From the NCBI GenBank assembly GCA_934590355.1, contig CAKTOX010000024.1, positions 1 through 33,779 on the forward strand: a stretch of 33,779 nt of DNA. The letters run 5' to 3'. Both the position numbers and the translations under genes were made by a program. Below the pieces are notes generated by a model. It saw only the letters and a program-made list of their open reading frames with translations. It was not told the origin of the DNA and did not search any database. Shown here piece by piece: positions 30,183 to 33,779 of this stretch (positions within the stretch are counted from its first letter, which is position 1; every line of letters starts with the position of its first letter). This stretch comes from an uncultured Oscillospiraceae bacterium. GTDB taxonomy: Bacteria; Bacillota; Clostridia; Oscillospirales; Oscillospiraceae.

Positions 30183-31079
30183 TTATTCCGCGGGGGTGCC
30201 CTTGACGGACTCGACGACGCCCTCCGCAAGACCGGCTATGCCCTGGATCTCGCTGGGGATGATGATCTTGGTTGCCTTGCCGTTTGCCGCTGCCGCAAAT
30301 GCCTCAAGAGCCTTGATCTTCAGCACTGCGTCACTCGGCATGGACTCGTTTATAAGACGGATACCTTCTGCGGTAGCGGTCTGGACCTTGAGGATAGCCT
30401 CGGCTTCGCCTTCCGCCTCGAGTATCTGCTGCTGCTTCTTCGCGTCTGCGCGCAGGATAGCCGATTCCTTCTCGCCTTCCGCCTCAAGGATGGCGGCGCG
30501 CTTTTCGCCCTCTGCGCGGAGGATGGCCTCGCGGCGTTCACGCTCTGCCTTCATCTGCTTCTCCATCGCGGACTGGATCTCTCTGGGCGGGAGAATGTTC
30601 TTGAGCTCAACACGGTTGACCTTGATGCCCCAGGGGTCGGTGGCTTCGTCAAGGATAGTGCGCATTCTGCCGTTTATGAGGTCGCGGCTGGTAAGGCACT
30701 GGTCAAGCTCAAGGTCGCCGATGATGTTACGCAGGGTGGTTGCGGAAAGGTTCTCGATAGCGACCATGGGGTGCTCTATGCCGTAGGTGTAGAGCTTGGG
30801 GTCGGTTATCTGGAAGTAGATAACGGTGTCGATCTGCATGGTAACGTTATCCTTGGTGATAACGGGCTGGGGCGGGAAGTCCGCGACCTGCTCCTTGAGG
30901 GAGATGGTCTTTGCGACTCTCTCGAAGAAGGGTATCTTAACATGGATGCCGGTGCCCCATGTGGACTGATACTTACCCAGACGCTCGATTATCATGACCT
31001 TGCTCTGCTGGACGACGCGAATATTTCTCACGATTATGATGAGCGCGAGAAGTATTATTACAGCTATTACGTATTCCAT
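30183..31079 (-). CDS. SPFH/stomatin-like membrane protein (paraslipin type)
   Basis: A 298-residue protein: N-terminal membrane anchor (about 3-18), then the SPFH domain with 'SKVMIIERLGKYQSTWGTGI' (26-45), 'DNVTMQIDTVIYFQITDPKL' (78-97) and 'LRNIIGDLELDQCLTSRDLI' (116-135), and a coiled coil of AEGE/RAEG repeats (about 190-245) ending in a hydrophobic C-terminal region. It is close to QmcA and the stomatin-like partners of NfeD and would form a membrane-bound multimeric cage. It starts at ATG 31079 behind AAGGAGAA, 18 bases after the nfeD stop: a conserved gene pair. This is the second SPFH module in the window. Confidence 0.93.
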   Translation of the reverse strand: MEYVIAVIILLALIIIVRNIRVVQQSKVMIIERLGKYQSTWGTGIHVKIPFFERVAKTISLKEQVADFPPQPVITKDNVTMQIDTVIYFQITDPKLYTYGIEHPMVAIENLSATTLRNIIGDLELDQCLTSRDLINGRMRTILDEATDPWGIKVNRVELKNILPPREIQSAMEKQMKAERERREAILRAEGEKRAAILEAEGEKESAILRADAKKQQQILEAEGEAEAILKVQTATAEGIRLINESMPSDAVLKIKALEAFAAAANGKATKIIIPSEIQGIAGLAEGVVESVKGTPAE

Positions 31080-31097
31080 TTTGTTCTCCTTAAATTT

Positions 31098-31550
31098 TTA
31101 TTTTACCGTTGCGGGAACCGCCACGATGAGCTTCACTCCGTCAATGCGCACCGCGGTAACAAGTTCTCCCTCGGCAATGGGAGTGTCATCTTCACTGCGC
31201 GCAGTCCACGTCTTGCCGTCAACATATACAGCGCCCGTGCCCGCAATGTTGTCGACCCTCTCCGTCACGCGGCACTCCTTGCCTATGACGATGTCGGCAT
31301 TGGTCGGCTCGACCTTATTGTTGACATACTTCTTTACCAGCGGTCTTGTGTAATACAATGTCACCGCCGAAACGACGAGGAAAACGAGCACCTGAAGCCA
31401 CACGGGAGCTCCGAGCATCGCACTCAAAAGCGCGATAAGCGAGCCTGCGGCAAACCAGATACACACCAGCCCCACCGTCACTGCCTCCACAACGAGAAAC
31501 AGTACCATGGCGATAAGCCACAGCGTGGTCATCGTAAATTCAAATGGCAT
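31098..31550 (-). CDS. NfeD-like protein (short form)
   Basis: A 150-residue membrane protein; start ATG 31550 behind TGGAGGTG. Hydrophobic segments at about 8-25, 29-42 and 46-62 precede a soluble OB-fold ('IGKECRVTERVDNIAGTGAV', 'TWTARSEDD', 'GELVTAVRIDGVKLIV'). It lacks the serine-protease domain of long NfeD proteins. NfeD OB domains bind the adjacent stomatin, and the two are assumed to act in membrane organisation. It is first in the two-gene unit with its own promoter, divergent from the yerC-like unit. Confidence 0.92.
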   Translation of the reverse strand: MPFEFTMTTLWLIAMVLFLVVEAVTVGLVCIWFAAGSLIALLSAMLGAPVWLQVLVFLVVSAVTLYYTRPLVKKYVNNKVEPTNADIVIGKECRVTERVDNIAGTGAVYVDGKTWTARSEDDTPIAEGELVTAVRIDGVKLIVAVPATVK

Positions 31551-31573
31551 TGTTTTCACCTCCAATTTATTTG

Positions 31574-31602
31574 ATTGTATAACATTTATCATATTTTATC
31601 AA
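31574..31602 (-). promoter_or_regulatory. Candidate sigma-A promoter of nfeD-stomatin
   Basis: Read leftward: TTGATA (31597-31602), 17-base spacer, TACAAT (31574-31579), about 24 bases before the ATG. Confidence 0.55.
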
Positions 31603-31654
31603 TAAGAATATTGCGTCAAATTACTCTTTTACAATTTGTTTAAGACAGTAGCAC

Positions 31655-31683
31655 TTTACAATTGTGATGTGTGAATGTATAAT
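31655..31683 (+). promoter_or_regulatory. Sigma-A promoter of the yerC-like operon
   Basis: TTTACA (31655-31660), 17-base spacer, TATAAT (31678-31683), about 47 bases before the ATG at 31730. Confidence 0.8.
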
Positions 31684-31729
31684 AACGGTGTAAGAAAAGC
31701 TTGTAATGACCGCAAGGAGGTTATTATTC

Positions 31730-32044
31730 ATGAATAAACGCAATAAAAGACCACGCAATCTGGATATGTACAAGGCGATTTTGACGCTTAAAACCGTTGA
31801 CGAGCTTATGGATTTCTTCGACGATCTTTGCACCGTGACCGAAATTCAGGCAATGGAGCAGCGCTTCCAGGTCGCCGTGTATCTGTCGCAGGGCATGATA
31901 TACAACGACATTCTCGCCGAGACCGGCGCCTCCAGCGCAACGATAAGCCGCGTAAACCGTTCGCTTCAGTACGGTAAGGACGGCTACGAAGTCGCATTCG
32001 AGCGCATGGCTGAGGCGGAAGGCACGGAAAAGGACGACAAATGA
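31730..32044 (+). CDS. YerC/YecD family TrpR-related DNA-binding protein
   Basis: A 104-residue protein starting at ATG 31730 behind CAAGGAGGT. 'DFFDDLCTVTEIQAMEQRFQ' (about 28-47) and 'YNDILAETGASSATISRVNR' (about 59-78) match the TrpR-superfamily fold with its helix-turn-helix and the 'GaSsaTIsRvnrsL..G..GY' signature of YerC. It is a probable transcription regulator of unknown target. Its stop overlaps the methyltransferase start (ATGA), so it heads a coupled three-gene unit. Confidence 0.92.
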   Translation: MNKRNKRPRNLDMYKAILTLKTVDELMDFFDDLCTVTEIQAMEQRFQVAVYLSQGMIYNDILAETGASSATISRVNRSLQYGKDGYEVAFERMAEAEGTEKDDK

Positions 32045-32778
32045 GCATTTCCTACGGTCCGCTCTCCGCGTGGTATGATAAGCTCACGGGTGATATTCCC
32101 TACCGCGAGTTCGCCGATTTCTACAAGGCGAGATTTTTCGAGGACGGCGGCGAGTTCAAAACGCTGCTCGATCTGTGCTGCGGAACCGGTACACTGACGG
32201 CTATGATGGCTCGGGACGGCTTTGAGATGATAGCTGCCGACGCATCGCCGGATATGCTCATGCAGGCATCGGGCAAGGCTTCGGGTGCGAAGATCGCCCC
32301 GCTGTACCTGTGTCAGGACGCTGCGGAACTCGACCTTTACGGCACGGTCGATGCGGCGTACTGCTCGCTCGACGGAATAAATTATATTCCGCCGGAGAAG
32401 CTCGGCAAGGTCTTTGACAGGCTTCATTTGTTTATTCGCCCCTACGGGCTCTTTATTTTTGATATCAAAACGCCGGAGTGCTTCCGCAGTCTTGACGGCG
32501 AGGTTTTCGTTGACGAAGCAGACGACGTGCTGTGTCTGTGGCGTGCCGATTTTTCCGAGCGGGAGCAGTGCATCTGCTACGGCATGGATATTTTCTCGCG
32601 GCGCGGCAAGCTGTGGCAGCGCGAATGCGAGGAGCACATTGAATACGCGCACGCACCGGATATGCTCAAGACAGAGCTTGAGCGCGCGGGCTTTGAGGAC
32701 GTGAGATTTTTCACCGACTGTCCGCAGGGCGACAGCGGGCGTATGTTCATAAGCGCAAAAAACACCAGCATATATTGA
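32041..32778 (+). CDS. Class I SAM-dependent methyltransferase
   Basis: A 245-residue soluble enzyme. 'LLDLCCGTGTLTAMMA' (42-57) is the SAM-binding motif I, 'MIAADASPDML' motif II with the acidic ribose contact, and 'AYCSLDGINYI' and 'PYGLFIFDIKTP' later strand motifs. The N-terminal 'SAWYDKLTGDIPYREFADFY' is common in small-molecule or tRNA methyltransferases of Firmicutes that sit next to regulators; the substrate is unknown. It overlaps the yerC-like gene by four bases and precedes hslO by 10. Confidence 0.9.
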   Translation: MSISYGPLSAWYDKLTGDIPYREFADFYKARFFEDGGEFKTLLDLCCGTGTLTAMMARDGFEMIAADASPDMLMQASGKASGAKIAPLYLCQDAAELDLYGTVDAAYCSLDGINYIPPEKLGKVFDRLHLFIRPYGLFIFDIKTPECFRSLDGEVFVDEADDVLCLWRADFSEREQCICYGMDIFSRRGKLWQRECEEHIEYAHAPDMLKTELERAGFEDVRFFTDCPQGDSGRMFISAKNTSIY

Positions 32779-32788
32779 GGTTAACACA

Positions 32789-33670
32789 ATGGATAGAATT
32801 TTAAGAGCAACCGCCGGCGACGGCTTTGTAAAAATGTCGGCAATAAGTGCAAAGGGCATAGTCGAGCGTGCACGCACCATTCACGGCTGCACGCCCACCG
32901 CGACGGCTGCTCTCGGACGCACGCTTTGCGCCGCCTCAATGCTCGGCAACGTCATGAAAGAGGAGGACGCAAGCCTCACCATACGCATTAACGGCGGAGG
33001 TCCCATCGGCAGCATCATCGCCGTTTCCGACTGCGATGGCTATGTGCGCGGCTACGTCACAAATCCCAAGGTCGAGCTCCCTCTCAAGGAAAACGGCAAG
33101 CTCGACGTCGGCGGCGCGGTCGGAACGAACGGCATGGTGACAGTCAGCCGCGATATCGGGCTCAAGGAGCCTTACATCGGCTCGACTGAGCTCGTTTCCG
33201 GTGAGATCGCCGAGGATCTTACCGCGTATCTTCTCGAAAGCGAGCAGGTGCCCTCTGCCTGCGGGCTCGGCGTGCTCGTGGACACCGATATGAGCGTCAA
33301 GTCCGCCGGCGGCTTCATTGTCCAGCTCATGCCCGGCGCTCCCGATGAGCTTATAGACAAGCTTGAGGAGAACATCACAATGATGGACGCTCTGACGACG
33401 ATACTTGCCGAGGACGGCCTCGAGGCGGTCTTTGAGCAGGTTCTCAAGGGGCTCGAGCATCACATCGTCGGCGAGGATGAGGTCGGCTACCGCTGCAAAT
33501 GCAGCCGTGAGAGGGTTGCAAGCGCGATACTCGGCATCGGTGCGGACGAGCTTGAGGGCATGGTCAAGAAGGGTGAAAACGTTGATGTGAGCTGCCAATT
33601 CTGCGACACGGTCTATACCTTCACACCCGACGATATCGCCGCTTTGCTCGCTCAGCTAAAAAACGATTAA
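32789..33670 (+). CDS. hslO: Hsp33 redox-regulated chaperone
   Basis: A 293-residue protein of usual length. The four zinc-binding redox-switch cysteines are Cys236 and Cys238 ('YRCKCSRE') and Cys269 and Cys272 ('CQFC'), the C-x-C and C-x2-C pattern that defines Hsp33. The N-terminal core has 'SLTIRINGGGPIGSIIAVSD' (62-81). Under oxidation the cysteines form disulfides and release zinc, activating the holdase. The start is ATG 32789 behind GAGG. It is the last gene of the yerC-like unit; no terminator is visible before the tRNA promoter at 33688. Confidence 0.96.
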   Translation: MDRILRATAGDGFVKMSAISAKGIVERARTIHGCTPTATAALGRTLCAASMLGNVMKEEDASLTIRINGGGPIGSIIAVSDCDGYVRGYVTNPKVELPLKENGKLDVGGAVGTNGMVTVSRDIGLKEPYIGSTELVSGEIAEDLTAYLLESEQVPSACGLGVLVDTDMSVKSAGGFIVQLMPGAPDELIDKLEENITMMDALTTILAEDGLEAVFEQVLKGLEHHIVGEDEVGYRCKCSRERVASAILGIGADELEGMVKKGENVDVSCQFCDTVYTFTPDDIAALLAQLKND

Positions 33671-33687
33671 AAACTTCAAAATTGTTA

Positions 33688-33716
33688 TTGACATTTGAGG
33701 TAAGCTTTAGTATAAT
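33688..33716 (+). promoter_or_regulatory. Consensus sigma-A promoter of the tRNA gene
   Basis: Perfect TTGACA (33688-33693), 17-base spacer, perfect TATAAT (33711-33716), 17 bases before the tRNA. This fits a highly expressed stable-RNA gene. Confidence 0.92.
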
Positions 33717-33733
33717 AAACAAGCCGCTGATGA

Positions 33734-33779
33734 GGGAGCATAGCTCAGCTGGTTAGAGCACCTGCCTTACAAGCAGGGG
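33734..33779 (+). tRNA. tRNA-Val (anticodon UAC), 5' part, cut by the window edge
   Basis: GGGAGCATAGCTCAGCTGG opens a standard acceptor arm and D-arm, and the anticodon arm CCTGC-CTTACAA-GCAGG gives anticodon UAC, read as valine. The variable loop, T-arm and 3' end lie beyond the window. Confidence 0.93.

Noticed and set aside
29523..31574. 683-codon open frame on the + strand opposite hexokinase, stomatin and nfeD
   Set aside because: It crosses three well-identified genes and their intergenic hairpin; the product is His/Leu/Arg-rich low-sense sequence.
1..33779. CRISPR array, IS element, prophage or toxin-antitoxin pair
   Set aside because: No regularly spaced repeats, transposase or integrase motifs or phage genes are visible; the single HTH gene has no toxin neighbour.

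Overview
The window reads as chromosomal DNA of a moderately GC-rich, low-oxygen Gram-positive bacterium, most like a gut Clostridia member (Oscillospirales/Ruminococcaceae style). This is inferred from the gene families (DegV, DUF1836, YerC/TrpR-like, Hsp33, NfeD plus stomatin, lipoprotein-anchored ABC binding proteins), from purine-rich Shine-Dalgarno sites before nearly every gene, and from many consensus sigma-A promoters with 17-bp spacers. No phage, IS element or CRISPR array is visible.

Layout. 1-1267 (+): end of a DUF3137 protein, a 64-residue two-helix membrane peptide and a DUF3592 membrane protein. 1495-8302 (-): a full F-type ATP synthase operon in the order I-like, a, c, b, [b'-deltaC-alpha fusion], gamma, beta, epsilon. 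8527-12156 (-): ahcY, mgtE and an auxin-efflux-type carrier. 12341-16110 (+): an envelope-stress-like trio (SPFH/zinc ribbon, zinc-ribbon membrane protein, TPM-domain protein) resembling Bacillus YdjI/YdjG/YdjH. 16287-17021 (+): a stand-alone CdhC-like protein. 17206-18698 (-): a small HTH protein and DegV, separated by a duplicated terminator repeat. 18878-19475 (+): a DUF1836 gene whose start is out of frame. 19510-21054 (-): a TIR-TM-LRR protein, divergent from an FMN-dependent alpha-hydroxy-acid oxidising enzyme (21203-22225, +). 22343-22771 (-): Hsp20 with a perfect CIRCE operator upstream. 22965-23582 (-): a secreted, C-terminally anchored protein. 23771-26159 (-): a polar amino-acid ABC transporter whose binding protein appears circularly permuted. 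26411-30122 (-): a hexokinase gene abutting a zinc/manganese-type ABC transporter. 30183-31550 (-): NfeD plus stomatin. 31730-33670 (+): YerC-like regulator, methyltransferase and Hsp33, followed by the 5' part of a tRNA-Val(UAC) gene running off the right edge.

How it fits together. Energy coupling (ATP synthase), methyl-cycle clean-up (SAH hydrolase), Mg2+, Zn/Mn and amino-acid uptake, and several membrane or protein-quality systems (two SPFH modules, TPM, Hsp20, Hsp33) dominate. The two strongest unusual observations are the ATP synthase gene that joins a second b-type subunit, the delta C-terminal domain and a complete alpha subunit in one reading frame, and the amino-acid binding protein whose usual C-terminal segment sits at its N-terminus. 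The TIR-TM-LRR protein (predicted cytosolic TIR and outside LRR) is the best candidate for an uncharacterised sensing or defence function.
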